From positions 3,286,001 to 3,350,000 of the forward strand of contig NZ_CP139286.1 in assembly GCF_034067285.1 (NCBI RefSeq): a stretch of 64,000 nt of DNA, read 5' to 3'. The translations under genes and the position numbers were made by a program. The notes under the pieces were generated by a model. That model had not been told where the DNA came from, ran no database searches, and was given only the letters and a program-made list of their open reading frames with translations. Origin of the DNA: Acinetobacter pittii (GTDB lineage Bacteria; Pseudomonadota; Gammaproteobacteria; Pseudomonadales; Moraxellaceae). Positions 55,118 through 64,000 of the stretch are shown piece by piece (the stretch's first letter is position 1; each line of letters opens with the position of its first letter).

Positions 55118-57816
55118 TAAAGACTCCGTTTAATCAATTGAACATCATACACTTCGATCTTATCTTGTGGTTTGATGTCTTTATAACCTTTAACTGCAAG
55201 GCCACATTCCATTCCTGCGCGAACTTCTTCAACAACGTCTTTATAACGACGAAGAGATTCAAGCTCACCTTGGAAAATTACAACATCATCACGTAATACG
55301 CGAATCGGTTTATTACGATGTAATGTGCCTTCAAGTACCATACAACCTGCTGCTGCACCAAACTTACTTGAGTGGAATACTTCACGTACTTCCGCAACAC
55401 CCAAGATTGTTTCACGATGTTCAGGAGCAAGTTTACCGCTCATAGCATCTTTCACATCATCAATTAATTCATAAATGATGCTGTAGTAACGAATATCGAT
55501 ACCATCTTGGTCACTTCGCTGACGAGCAGTCGTATCGGCACGAACGTTAAAGCCTAACAATACAGCTTCTGAAGATTCAGCAAGAATCACATCAGACTCA
55601 GTAATCGCACCAACACCCGAACTAATTACACGAACTTTTACTTCATCAGTAGATAATTCATGTAGAGCTGCATTCAATGCTTCTAAAGTACCACGTACGT
55701 CTGTTTTCAAAACAACGTTCACTGTAGGAACATCTTTTTTGCCCATTGACGACATGATATTTTCAAGACGCATTGCGCTTTGACGATCAATACGTTTTTG
55801 ACGCTCACGGTCAGCACGAGCATCGGCAACTTCACGCGCTTTCTTCTCGTCATTTACAACAAGAACTTCATCACCTGCCATTGGAGCATCTGGAAGACCC
55901 AGAATTTCTACAGGAATAGATGGGCCTGCTGATTTAATTGGCTTACCATTTTCATCAGACATTGCACGGACACGACCATAAGACGAACCTGCAAGAACAA
56001 GGTCACCAATGTTTAATGTACCGTTTTGAACAAGAATAGAAGTTACCGCACCACGGCCTTTATCAACACGTGCTTCAATAACAACACCTTGCGCAGCACC
56101 TTCAGCAGATGCTTTTAATTCCATCAATTCTGATTGAATAAGAATTAAATCAAGGAGTTCATCAATACCTTGTCCGCTGTGTGCAGAAACCTTAGCAATC
56201 GGAACATCACCACCCCATTCTTCTGGAACGATTTGTTTCGTTGTTAATTCATTTAACACACGGTCTGGATCAGCAGATTCTTTATCCATTTTGTTGATTG
56301 CAACAATAATTGGAGTTCCTGCTGCGCGAGCATGATCAATTGCTTCTGCAGTTTGTGGCATTACACCATCATCAGCTGCAACAACTAATACAACGATATC
56401 TGTTGCTTTAGCACCACGTGCACGCATTGAAGTAAATGCCGCATGTCCTGGTGTATCAAGGAATGTAATAATCCCTTTGTCTGTCTCAACGTGATATGCA
56501 CCAATATGCTGGGTAATACCACCTGCTTCACCAGCCGCCACTTTCGAACGACGGATACGGTCAAGTAATGATGTTTTACCATGGTCAACGTGACCCATAA
56601 TGGTAACAACTGGCGGACGAGTTGTTTGCTCACCACGAGCTTCTTCAGCCGCTTCAAGCAAGTTATCTTCCGCTTGTGTATCAGAAACTAAAACAGGGTT
56701 GTGGCCCATTTCTTCTACAACAAGTGCCGCTGTGTCTTGATCAATAGCTTGATCTTGGTTAACCAATTCACCCATTTTCATAAGTGTTTTGATAACTTCA
56801 CGTACTTTAATTGCCATTTTTTGAGCAAGATCGGCAACAACAATGCTTGAACCGATTTCTACATCATAAACTTGCTTTTTAACTGGCTTTTCAAATCCAT
56901 GCTTATTCGCCTGGCTTGATTTTAAACCACGTTTGTTATGGTTAACAAAGCTTTGCTCTTCTTGACCACGACGACCACCTTTCTTACCAGCACGTGGGTT
57001 AGTGGTTGCGCCACCGCGTTTAATTTCACGGTCTTCTTGCTTAAATGAATCTTCATAAGCTTGGCCAACTAGACCTGAAGCAAGTGGAGAATCATCAATC
57101 ACACGAATTGTCGTAGTAGCATCGTCATTTGAATACTTAGACGCCATTTTGCGCATTTGTTCAAGTGTACGTTGCTGAGCTTCTTCAGCCGCTTTACGAC
57201 GTGCAGCTTCTTCAGTTGCTTTTAACTGAGCTGACTGCTCTTCACGAGCTCTTTTCTGTTCTGGAGTTTCAGCTGGTTTTGGTGCAGGTTTTACTGTGCC
57301 ACCACCACGCTTTTTCACTACAACAGCAGCTTTTGGAGCTGTCTGTGCAGCACTATCTTGTTGATGAGCAGCACGCATAGCATCTAAAGTTGCTTTTGCT
57401 TTTTGCTCTGTTTGAAGACGCGCTTTTTGCTCGGCAGTTTCACGCGTTTGCTGTTCTACACGTGCTTTCGCTTCTGCTTCTGCACGTGCTTTAGCTTCTG
57501 CTGCAATTTGTTCAGGGTTTGGTTTAGCAAAAACCTGTTTTTTACGTACTTCTACGTTAATTGTTTTTGCTTTACCTGAAGTACTTGCAACTTTAGCGGT
57601 ACTGGTTGTTTTACGTTTCAACGCAATTTTTCCTGTGTTACCACTTTCCTGACCATGAACTTTTTTCAAATGATTGACCAAAGTATCCTGTTGTTCAGTG
57701 GTAATAATGTCGTCTGCTGTACGTTGAGGCAAACCTGCTTCACGAGCCTGTTCTAGGAGCTTCTCAACAGGACGTCCTACACTGAGAGCTAACTCTTTAA
57801 TCGACTTGTCCGTCAT
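55117..57816 (-). CDS. infB: Translation initiation factor IF-2
   Basis: An 899-residue GTPase that brings fMet-tRNA to the 30S subunit. N-terminal IF2_N ([20 protein letters not shown]), a long charged Ala/Glu/Lys-rich linker (about 60-240), a second IF2_N near 330, then the G domain with GHVDHGKT (408-415), [11 protein letters not shown] and NKMD. The EF-Tu-like domain 2 and the C-terminal fMet-binding domain end at about 899. Length matches E. coli IF2-1 (890). Internal in-frame starts could yield shorter isoforms as in E. coli, but I have not verified one. Confidence 0.98.
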   Translation of the reverse strand: MTDKSIKELALSVGRPVEKLLEQAREAGLPQRTADDIITTEQQDTLVNHLKKVHGQESGNTGKIALKRKTTSTAKVASTSGKAKTINVEVRKKQVFAKPNPEQIAAEAKARAEAEAKARVEQQTRETAEQKARLQTEQKAKATLDAMRAAHQQDSAAQTAPKAAVVVKKRGGGTVKPAPKPAETPEQKRAREEQSAQLKATEEAARRKAAEEAQQRTLEQMRKMASKYSNDDATTTIRVIDDSPLASGLVGQAYEDSFKQEDREIKRGGATTNPRAGKKGGRRGQEEQSFVNHNKRGLKSSQANKHGFEKPVKKQVYDVEIGSSIVVADLAQKMAIKVREVIKTLMKMGELVNQDQAIDQDTAALVVEEMGHNPVLVSDTQAEDNLLEAAEEARGEQTTRPPVVTIMGHVDHGKTSLLDRIRRSKVAAGEAGGITQHIGAYHVETDKGIITFLDTPGHAAFTSMRARGAKATDIVVLVVAADDGVMPQTAEAIDHARAAGTPIIVAINKMDKESADPDRVLNELTTKQIVPEEWGGDVPIAKVSAHSGQGIDELLDLILIQSELMELKASAEGAAQGVVIEARVDKGRGAVTSILVQNGTLNIGDLVLAGSSYGRVRAMSDENGKPIKSAGPSIPVEILGLPDAPMAGDEVLVVNDEKKAREVADARADRERQKRIDRQSAMRLENIMSSMGKKDVPTVNVVLKTDVRGTLEALNAALHELSTDEVKVRVISSGVGAITESDVILAESSEAVLLGFNVRADTTARQRSDQDGIDIRYYSIIYELIDDVKDAMSGKLAPEHRETILGVAEVREVFHSSKFGAAAGCMVLEGTLHRNKPIRVLRDDVVIFQGELESLRRYKDVVEEVRAGMECGLAVKGYKDIKPQDKIEVYDVQLIKRSL

Positions 57817-57826
57817 ATTTCATCTC

Positions 57827-59311
57827 CTAGTTAAACCATGATTCGCGAGCTTTCATGATCAATTGACCTGCTTTTTCATGACCAAGACCTTCAATATCAG
57901 AGATATCGTCAGTAGCCTGATCTGCCAAATCGTCGACAGTAATAATACCGCGAGCGGCAAGCGAGTAAGCGATCTCAGAAGTCATGCCTTCCATAGTGAG
58001 AAGGTCTGCGCTCGGTTCTTGAATATTTTCTTGCTGTTTCAAAGCATCAGTAAGGGCTGCTTCTTTTGCACGACTTTGCAATAACTCAACCAATTCAGCA
58101 TCAAGCTCAATTTCGTCAAAAGTTTCAGCAGGAACATAAGCAATCTCTTCTAAAGAAGTGAAGCCCATTTCCACCAATGCCATTGCTAAATCTTCTTCAA
58201 TATCGAGACGTGATACAAACATGTCGAGATATTGCTGAGCTTCATTTTGCTGACGAGCACGATACTCTTCTTCAAGCATCATGTCGAGTTTGTAGCCAGT
58301 TAAATCAGAAGCTAAGCGAACGTTTTGACCTTGAGAGCCAATCGCGCGAGCTAATTGATCGCTGGTTGCAAAAATAATGTCGGCACTTCTTGCATCTTCA
58401 TCAAGCACGATGCCTGAAACATCCGCTGGTTCTAATGCACTAGCAATGTATTGAGCCGGATCATCAGACCAGACCACTACATCAATACGTTCACCATTCA
58501 ACTCTTGTTGTACAGCTTGAATACGCGTACCACGCATACCAATACATGCACCTACAGGGTCAATACGGTGATCATTTGTTTTCACTGCAATTTTAGCACG
58601 AACGCCCGGTTGACGTGCCGCTGCTTTAATTTCAATAATTTCTTCAGAAATTTCAGGAATTTCTTTTTTCATTAAAGCGATTAACATTTCAGGCTTAGCG
58701 CGTGATAACAACAACTGAGCGCCACGACCTTCACGGTTAACATTATATAAAATAGCGTTTACACGTTGTTTTGGACGAAGAATTTCTTTTGGAATCATCT
58801 CTTCGCGTGCAAGATAAGCTTCTGCGTTGTCGCCTAAGTCGATAATGAAGCCATCTTTGGTTTGTTTTTTCACTTCACCGTAAATTAACTCACCCACTTT
58901 AGACTCGTATGCATCAGCAACTAAAGCACGCTCAGCTTCACGAATTTTTTGTACGATAACTTGCTTGGCAATTTGTGCAGCGATACGACCAAACTCAATA
59001 GATTCTACTTCGAGTTCACGTACATCACCAATTGACCATTTAGCTGGATCAACGTCAGAAATTGCATCTTGGCAAGCTGGCATTTCATGATCTTCATCTG
59101 CGACCACAGTCCATTGACGGAACGTACGGTAATCACCAGTTTTACGATCAATTTCTACACGAAGCTGAGCTTCTTCAGCATGCGTACCTTCGTAAAATCT
59201 TTTCTTCGTTGCAGCAACTAGAGCTTGTTCTAAAGCCTCGAAGATCGCTTCACGACTAACACCTTTTTCATTACTAACCGTTTCAACAACGGTAAGAATT
59301 TCGCGGCCCAT
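57827..59311 (-). CDS. nusA: Transcription termination/antitermination factor NusA
   Basis: A 494-residue RNA polymerase-binding factor. N-terminal RNAP-binding domain (about 1-125), S1 domain (about 130-200), KH1 and KH2 (about 225-345; DPVGACIGMRGTRIQAVQQELNGE is the KH signature), and two C-terminal acidic repeats (about 365-420 and 440-494). Length equals that of E. coli NusA (495). GGTGA-type ribosome site before the ATG. It lies 10 bp upstream of infB. Confidence 0.98.
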   Translation of the reverse strand: MGREILTVVETVSNEKGVSREAIFEALEQALVAATKKRFYEGTHAEEAQLRVEIDRKTGDYRTFRQWTVVADEDHEMPACQDAISDVDPAKWSIGDVRELEVESIEFGRIAAQIAKQVIVQKIREAERALVADAYESKVGELIYGEVKKQTKDGFIIDLGDNAEAYLAREEMIPKEILRPKQRVNAILYNVNREGRGAQLLLSRAKPEMLIALMKKEIPEISEEIIEIKAAARQPGVRAKIAVKTNDHRIDPVGACIGMRGTRIQAVQQELNGERIDVVVWSDDPAQYIASALEPADVSGIVLDEDARSADIIFATSDQLARAIGSQGQNVRLASDLTGYKLDMMLEEEYRARQQNEAQQYLDMFVSRLDIEEDLAMALVEMGFTSLEEIAYVPAETFDEIELDAELVELLQSRAKEAALTDALKQQENIQEPSADLLTMEGMTSEIAYSLAARGIITVDDLADQATDDISDIEGLGHEKAGQLIMKARESWFN

Positions 59312-59347
59312 AAGTCACCTACCGATTTCTTATAAAATTTAATAAAT

Positions 59348-59872
59348 TTAATCTTGATAGATCAAGTTTGCTTTATCGATATTGTTGCTGTCGATTACAA
59401 GCACATGCTTCCCATCAACTTCAACCTGAATTTCTTCATTTTCAAGGTCTACTGCGATAAGTTTTGCTTGAAATTTACGACGGTTTTCTACTGCTGCAAT
59501 TAGACGCAAAGCAATTTGTTGTCCGATGTAGCCTTGTAACTGTTCTAGTTGGAAAAAAGGACGATCCCAGCCCGGTGAAGAAACTTCTAATGAATACTCA
59601 CCTGAAATTGGATCATGAACATCCAACATTGCGCCAACTTGTTGTGTTACACGTACACAATCTTGTACACCAATACCACGGCCTTGTTCTACTTCACCAT
59701 CTTCATTAAGTACTGGCTCAGCATCTTCACTTACCGCTTTATCGATATAAATACGCAATAATGAACGCTTACCTTGTGGAAGAAACTCGATTCCCCAAAG
59801 GTCTACACCACATGCTTCCACTGCAGGAACAATTAAGTCATGCAATGCTTGGGATTTATTTGATAATTTCAT
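59348..59872 (-). CDS. rimP: Ribosome maturation factor RimP
   Basis: A 174-residue 30S assembly factor. [35 protein letters not shown] and [32 protein letters not shown] match RimP (SPGxDRPL motif near 95). Compared with E. coli (150 aa) there is an acidic insertion around 45-65 ([18 protein letters not shown]). First protein gene of the nusA operon; it lies downstream of the tRNA genes, after two terminator hairpins, so it probably has its own promoter in 59873-59994. Confidence 0.96.
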   Translation of the reverse strand: MKLSNKSQALHDLIVPAVEACGVDLWGIEFLPQGKRSLLRIYIDKAVSEDAEPVLNEDGEVEQGRGIGVQDCVRVTQQVGAMLDVHDPISGEYSLEVSSPGWDRPFFQLEQLQGYIGQQIALRLIAAVENRRKFQAKLIAVDLENEEIQVEVDGKHVLVIDSNNIDKANLIYQD

Positions 59873-59994
59873 TTACTCTCGTCATTCTCGTGCGATTCAA
59901 TCGGTTGTTTTAACCGACACAGACCTACTATAGTGAAGCATGACTATTTGACCAATTGATGTCGACACTACACGATAGCGATACGATAACCAAT

Positions 59995-60015
59995 AAAAAA
60001 GGGCGTTAATCGCCC
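59995..60015 (-). terminator. Rho-independent terminator after the tRNA cluster
   Basis: Minus strand GGGCG-ATTAA-CGCCC followed by T6; second of two tandem terminators. Confidence 0.8.
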
Positions 60016-60048
60016 CTATTTAGCACAGAAAACAATAGTCCACTGTGC

Positions 60049-60074
60049 AAAAAGGCCCACCTGTCTGTGAGCCT
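60049..60074 (-). terminator. Rho-independent terminator after tRNA-fMet
   Basis: Minus strand AGGCTCAC-AGACAG-GTGGGCCT (one T-G pair) and T5; begins 14 nt after the tRNA 3' end. Confidence 0.85.
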
Positions 60075-60087
60075 CTTTTAAGAAACT

Positions 60088-60164
<77 letters not shown>

Positions 60165-60253
60165 TCAACGTGCAAAAATTATATACAAATATCGAAAAAA
60201 GTCAATGTAAACTTATCCAATATTAGCTTGATTAAGTTGCACCTTAATCAAAT

Positions 60254-60330
<77 letters not shown>

Positions 60331-60368
60331 TCAATAAACTGCTTGCACTCAACTTTCTGGTTCAAAGT

Positions 60369-60453
60369 TGGTGCGGAAGGGGGGACTTGAACCCCCACGC
60401 CCGAAGGCACTACCACCTCAAGGTAGCGTGTCTACCAATTCCACCACCACCGC
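60369..60453 (-). tRNA. tRNA-Leu (GAG)
   Basis: An 85-nt class II tRNA with a long variable arm and encoded CCA. The anticodon loop TTGAGGT gives GAG (Leu, CUY codons). The D-arm GGTGGAATTGGTAGACACG is typical for tRNA-Leu. In the acceptor stem (GCGGTGG/CTTCCGC) position 5-68 is a T-T mismatch and 6-67 a G-T pair. Order secG, tRNA-Leu, tRNA-fMet is conserved in gammaproteobacteria. Confidence 0.95.
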
Positions 60454-60509
60454 AGCTTGTGGGACGCATTCTAGTCCTTCCAACTGCAAAAGGAAAGCCT
60501 TATTTCGAA

Positions 60510-60839
60510 TTATTGACTCGATTTTGGTGCATTTGGTGAAGTTTCAGGCGATGTCGTTTGAACAGGTGCTGTAGTTTGTACAGTTTTCAAGCTATATGCA
60601 TCCGTGGTCTGTTTTTTTGCAAAAACAGCAAGAGTTAAACTCGTCACAAAAAACAAGGCTGTTAAAACTGCAGTAAGGCGAGTAAGAAAGTTACCTGAAC
60701 CCGACGCACCGAATACAGTTGCAGCTCCGCCACCGCCGAAAGAAGCACCAGCATCAGCACCTTTACCGTGTTGCACTAGAATCAAGGCAATCATCAGTAC
60801 CGCTAAAATAATATGTACGATCAGTACAAAAGAGTGCAT
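60510..60839 (-). CDS. secG: Protein translocase subunit SecG
   Basis: A 109-residue SecYEG subunit with two membrane helices: about 3-22 (SFVLIVHIILAVLMIALILVQ) and 51-72. The cytoplasmic loop HGKGADAGASFGGGGAATVFGASGSGNFLTR is the family signature. The C-terminal tail is Thr/Ser/Pro-rich as usual. It follows tpiA by 12 bp and precedes tRNA-Leu on the minus strand. Confidence 0.97.
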   Translation of the reverse strand: MHSFVLIVHIILAVLMIALILVQHGKGADAGASFGGGGAATVFGASGSGNFLTRLTAVLTALFFVTSLTLAVFAKKQTTDAYSLKTVQTTAPVQTTSPETSPNAPKSSQ

Positions 60840-60851
60840 ACCCTATCCTCG

Positions 60852-61646
60852 TTATTTACTTTGTGCAAAGGCTTGTACAATTTGATAAAAAGATGCTGCA
60901 TTTAGTGAAGCACCACCTACCAACGCACCATTAATATCTGGACATGCTGCCAATTCGACTGCATTTTCAGCTTTTACACTACCGCCATATAAAATCGCAA
61001 TGTCTGAACCCGCTGAGGTAATCTGACTTAAACCTTCACGAATCTTAGCATGCATTGCCTGTGCATCTTGTGGAGAAGCAGTTTTACCTGTTCCAATTGC
61101 CCAGATTGGCTCATAGGCAATCACAATTTGCTTTTGCCACTGCTCAGCAGTAACTACAGGAGCAATATCACAAATTTGTTGCAATACAACTTGCTCTGCC
61201 AAACCTTGTTCACGTTGTTCGAGGCTTTCACCAACACAATAAATGGCAGTCAAGCCTGCATTTAAAGCATTTTGGAGTTTCGCCTTCAAGATTTCAACGT
61301 TGTCACCAAAAATATCACGGCGTTCAGAATGACCCACCAATACAAAGTTAATTTGGCTATCTTTTAATAATTCTGCACTGACTTCGCCAGTATAAGCACC
61401 AGTACCTGCTACACGTGATACGTCTTGTGCAACTGTATATACTGTTCTTGCAGCATCTTGCAATTGTGTTTGTACCATTGCAAGTGCAATAGAAACCGGA
61501 GCAACCCCTACATGGCAGTTTTCATCTGCAATTTGGTCTTGTTGCAATAGTTGTTTAAATTCTTCTATAAGTTGTTTGGCATTGGCACGCATTGGGTTCA
61601 TTTTCCAGTTGCCAACTACCCAAGGCGTAATCGTCGAACCCGACAT
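60852..61646 (-). CDS. tpiA: Triosephosphate isomerase
   Basis: A 264-residue glycolytic and gluconeogenic isomerase (dihydroxyacetone phosphate to glyceraldehyde 3-phosphate). Catalytic residues are seen in GNWKMNP (Lys), VGHSERR (His) and [12 protein letters not shown] (Glu); the phosphate loop reads [13 protein letters not shown] chose the ATG at 61646 with AGGTGAG upstream; an in-frame GTG three codons earlier (61655) overlaps that ribosome site. First gene of the tpiA-secG-tRNA unit. Confidence 0.97.
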   Translation of the reverse strand: MSGSTITPWVVGNWKMNPMRANAKQLIEEFKQLLQQDQIADENCHVGVAPVSIALAMVQTQLQDAARTVYTVAQDVSRVAGTGAYTGEVSAELLKDSQINFVLVGHSERRDIFGDNVEILKAKLQNALNAGLTAIYCVGESLEQREQGLAEQVVLQQICDIAPVVTAEQWQKQIVIAYEPIWAIGTGKTASPQDAQAMHAKIREGLSQITSAGSDIAILYGGSVKAENAVELAACPDINGALVGGASLNAASFYQIVQAFAQSK

Positions 61647-61655
61647 ACGGCTCAC

Positions 61656-61937
61656 CTTTCATCAAAAATGCAGCACATTCTACACGCATTTATACAAATT
61701 TCAGATACTTTTCTTTAACGGCTTTACCCATATCTTTTCTACTCATTGAAAACAGTTATAAAAGTTTATTGAATCTAAAGAATCATCTTTCAAAAATTAA
61801 TGAATAAAAACTTCGACTAGTTCAAGCTTTGGCGAATGGACCAAGACCAGAGCATCATTTTCTCAGGTAGTAATTTTAGATAACAAAAGTATAATTTTTT
61901 ATATACCAATTATAAACATATGAGCATAGGTAGGCAG
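61656..61937 (+). promoter_or_regulatory. tpiA-pilB divergent intergenic region
   Basis: AT-rich, with a perfect -10 hexamer TATAAT at 61890-61895 pointing to pilB but no matching -35. No gene seen. Confidence 0.35.
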
Positions 61938-63650
61938 ATGTCAGTCATACATACATCTCCAAAATTTTCGGGGTTTTTTCGACGATTAGTCGAAGAAAAA
62001 CATGTGTCGGCAGCGACCATGCAAACAGCGTTAGATGCAGCAAAAAGAGCTAAACGGGATACGGTTGCGTACCTAATTGAAGAGGTTCATCTCTCCCCTT
62101 CTTTATTAGCTGAAACTATTTCTATTGAATTTGCTGAACCATATTTTGATCTGGATGTTTACGATACCAGCCAAATTCCTAAAAATTTGGTTGACCAGAA
62201 ACTGATTTTAAAACATCGGGTCTTGCCTCTTATACAAAGAGGACAGATTTTATATGTCGCGACCAGCAATCCGAGTAATATTGAAGCAATTGATGCGATT
62301 CGCTTCAATAGCAAGCTGATGGTTGAGCCAGTTATTGTCGAGCACCATAAGCTTGAGAAAATTCTGACGCAGCAATTTACCGAAGAAAGCAGTTTCGAGT
62401 TTAGTGATGAAGAGTTTGATCTTGATGTAGACCTTGAAGCTCCATCTTCACAAGAAGAGGAGGAAGAAACACCTCAAGGCGATGAAGCACCTATTGTTAA
62501 ATATATTAATAAATTACTCATAGATGCGATTCGTATGGGAGCTTCAGACTTACATTTTGAACCCTATGAGAAATCATATCGGGTTCGTTACCGAGTCGAT
62601 GGTGTATTACGGCAGATTGCAAATCCGCCTTTACAGTTGGCTAACCGTTTAGCTTCACGTTTGAAAGTCATGTCTCAAATGGACATTTCCGAAAAACGGG
62701 TGCCTCAAGATGGTCGTATCAAACTTAAGCTCTCAAAAACTAAAGCAATCGATTTTCGTGTGAACTCACTTCCAACCTTGTTTGGCGAAAAACTGGTTCT
62801 GCGTATTCTCGATCCATCTAGCGCGATGCTCGGAATTGATGCTTTAGGATATGAAGAAGATCAGAAAGCTCTTTTTTTAGAAGCACTGGATAAACCACAA
62901 GGCATGCTTTTAATTACAGGTCCTACAGGTTCCGGTAAAACGGTATCTTTATATACGGGCTTAAATATTTTAAATACTGAAAGTTCGAATATTTCCACCG
63001 CCGAAGATCCAGTTGAAATTAACCTTGAAGGAATTAATCAGGTTAACGTCAACCCGAAAGTAGGTCTAACTTTTTCTGCTGCACTTAAATCATTTTTACG
63101 TCAAGATCCGGACATTATTATGGTCGGTGAGATTCGTGATTTAGAAACGGCTGAAATTGCGATTAAGGCTGCACAAACTGGTCACATGGTCATGTCCACA
63201 CTGCATACCAATAGTGCTCCAGAAACATTGACTCGCCTACGCAATATGGGTGTTCCATCCTTTAATATCGCAACATCAGTCAACTTGGTTATTGCACAGC
63301 GTTTAGCACGTCGGCTATGCCCACAGTGTAAAATACCTGCTGACATTCCTAAACAGAGCCTATTAGAAATGGGCTTTACCAAACAAGATCTGACTCATCC
63401 CGATTTTCAAGTTTTCCAACCTATCGGTTGTACTGAGTGTCGTGAAGGCTATAAAGGTCGAGTAGGTATTTATGAGGTAATGAAAGTTACACCTGAAATT
63501 TCCAAGATTATTATGGAAGATGGCAATGCTTTAGAAATCGCTGCTGCTTCTGAAAAACTGGGGTTTAATAATCTGCGTCGTTCAGGATTAAAGAAAGTCA
63601 TGCAAGGTGTTACTTCTTTACAAGAAGTCAACCGCGTGACCAGTGAATAA
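61938..63650 (+). CDS. pilB: Type IV-A pilus assembly ATPase PilB
   Basis: A 570-residue secretion ATPase that powers pilus extension. The N-terminal T2SSE_N (about 25-130), Walker A GPTGSGKT (328-335), Walker B IIMVGEIRDLETAEIA and the four zinc cysteines (CPQCK, then CTECREG) are all intact. A Glu/Asp-rich linker lies near 155-180. I chose the ATG at 61938, preceded by AGGTAGG; an ATG six codons upstream (61920) has no ribosome site. It starts the pilB-pilC(-pilD) cluster, with pilC 27 bp on. Confidence 0.97.
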   Translation: MSVIHTSPKFSGFFRRLVEEKHVSAATMQTALDAAKRAKRDTVAYLIEEVHLSPSLLAETISIEFAEPYFDLDVYDTSQIPKNLVDQKLILKHRVLPLIQRGQILYVATSNPSNIEAIDAIRFNSKLMVEPVIVEHHKLEKILTQQFTEESSFEFSDEEFDLDVDLEAPSSQEEEEETPQGDEAPIVKYINKLLIDAIRMGASDLHFEPYEKSYRVRYRVDGVLRQIANPPLQLANRLASRLKVMSQMDISEKRVPQDGRIKLKLSKTKAIDFRVNSLPTLFGEKLVLRILDPSSAMLGIDALGYEEDQKALFLEALDKPQGMLLITGPTGSGKTVSLYTGLNILNTESSNISTAEDPVEINLEGINQVNVNPKVGLTFSAALKSFLRQDPDIIMVGEIRDLETAEIAIKAAQTGHMVMSTLHTNSAPETLTRLRNMGVPSFNIATSVNLVIAQRLARRLCPQCKIPADIPKQSLLEMGFTKQDLTHPDFQVFQPIGCTECREGYKGRVGIYEVMKVTPEISKIIMEDGNALEIAAASEKLGFNNLRRSGLKKVMQGVTSLQEVNRVTSE

Positions 63651-63677
63651 AAGACAATTTAAAAATAAGGATAATTC

Positions 63678-64000
63678 ATGACTGTCAAAAAGGCACAAAT
63701 GATGCCGACTTTTGCTTATGAAGGGGTTGACCGTAAGGGCGTAAAAATTAAGGGAGAACTTCCGGCTAAGAATATGGCCTTAGCCAAAGTCACCCTACGC
63801 AAACAAGGGGTAACTGTCCGTAACATTCGGGAAAAGCGTAAAAATATTCTTGAAGGTTTATTCAAGAAGAAAGTATCGACACTCGATATCACGATTTTCA
63901 CCCGTCAACTTGCAACAATGATGAAAGCCGGGGTTCCACTGGTACAAGGCTTTGAAATTGTAGCAGAAGGTCTAGAAAACCCAGCTATGCGCGAGGTAGT
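63678..64000 (+). CDS. pilC: Type IV pilus inner-membrane platform protein PilC, 5' part
   Basis: The first ~107 codons are visible; the gene continues past the right edge. The N-terminal FAYEGVDRKGVKIKGEL resembles PilC/GspF, and the first T2SF domain is under way with TIFTRQLATMMKAGVPLVQG. AAGGA lies 8 nt before the ATG. It sits 27 bp after pilB, as in other gammaproteobacteria. The membrane helices lie beyond the window. Confidence 0.96.
   Translation, partial: MTVKKAQMMPTFAYEGVDRKGVKIKGELPAKNMALAKVTLRKQGVTVRNIREKRKNILEGLFKKKVSTLDITIFTRQLATMMKAGVPLVQGFEIVAEGLENPAMREV

Overview
The window is chromosomal DNA from a member of Moraxellaceae, most likely Acinetobacter (A. calcoaceticus-baumannii complex or a close relative). 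This rests on the AT-rich composition, the gene orders tpiA-secG-tRNA-Leu-tRNA-fMet-rimP-nusA-infB-rbfA and ubiE-ubiJ-ubiB, a two-domain polyphosphate:AMP phosphotransferase like that of A. johnsonii, and an isolated gspF-gspG pair, since T2SS genes are scattered in this genus. Species cannot be fixed by eye. I see no prophage, insertion sequence, integron or CRISPR array; nearly everything is core genome.

Layout. 1-7.5 kb: end of a flavoprotein gene, a divergent TrmB-like methyltransferase, yacG, a metallo-hydrolase, hemH, a DUF4062 protein, murI, a DUF1285 protein and ETF-quinone oxidoreductase. 7.5-22 kb: TusA-like protein, corC-lnt, CsaA-like protein, small membrane protein, gspG-gspF, priA, a KefB-type antiporter, hslO, a LysE exporter, cbpA-cbpM and corA. 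22-27 kb: pnp and rpsO, a serine hydrolase and a 700-bp gene-free stretch with operator-like and terminator signals. 27-36.4 kb: recC-recB-recD on the minus strand, with a phased array of DnaA-box-like 9-mers at the recB/recD junction. 36.5-46.7 kb: a small hypothetical protein, pap, a FFLEELY-type protein, ubiE-ubiJ-ubiB, an FAD monooxygenase, hisIE and a UvrD-like helicase. 46.7-54.7 kb: an ATPase with altered Walker B next to the helicase, then the mrp Na+/H+ antiporter operon with fused mrpAB. 54.7-61.7 kb (minus strand): rbfA, infB, nusA, rimP, two identical initiator tRNA genes, tRNA-Leu, secG and tpiA. 61.9-64 kb: pilB and the start of pilC.

Themes. Respiration and quinones are served by the ETF-quinone oxidoreductase and ubiE/J/B; envelope work by lnt, murI, secG, gspF/G and pilB/C; DNA repair by recBCD, priA and the UvrD-like helicase; translation by the rimP-nusA-infB-rbfA block, rpsO/pnp and the tRNAs; ion homeostasis by mrp, the KefB-like protein and corA. 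The points most worth a second look are the 12-bp-phased DnaA-box-like array at the recD start, the UvrD-like helicase paired with a Walker B Glu-to-Gln ATPase, the REP-like palindrome that appears to have lengthened the GspG leader and has a relative after the ETF-QO stop codon, and the gene-free region downstream of recD with a TetR-type operator/promoter and small-RNA-like signals.
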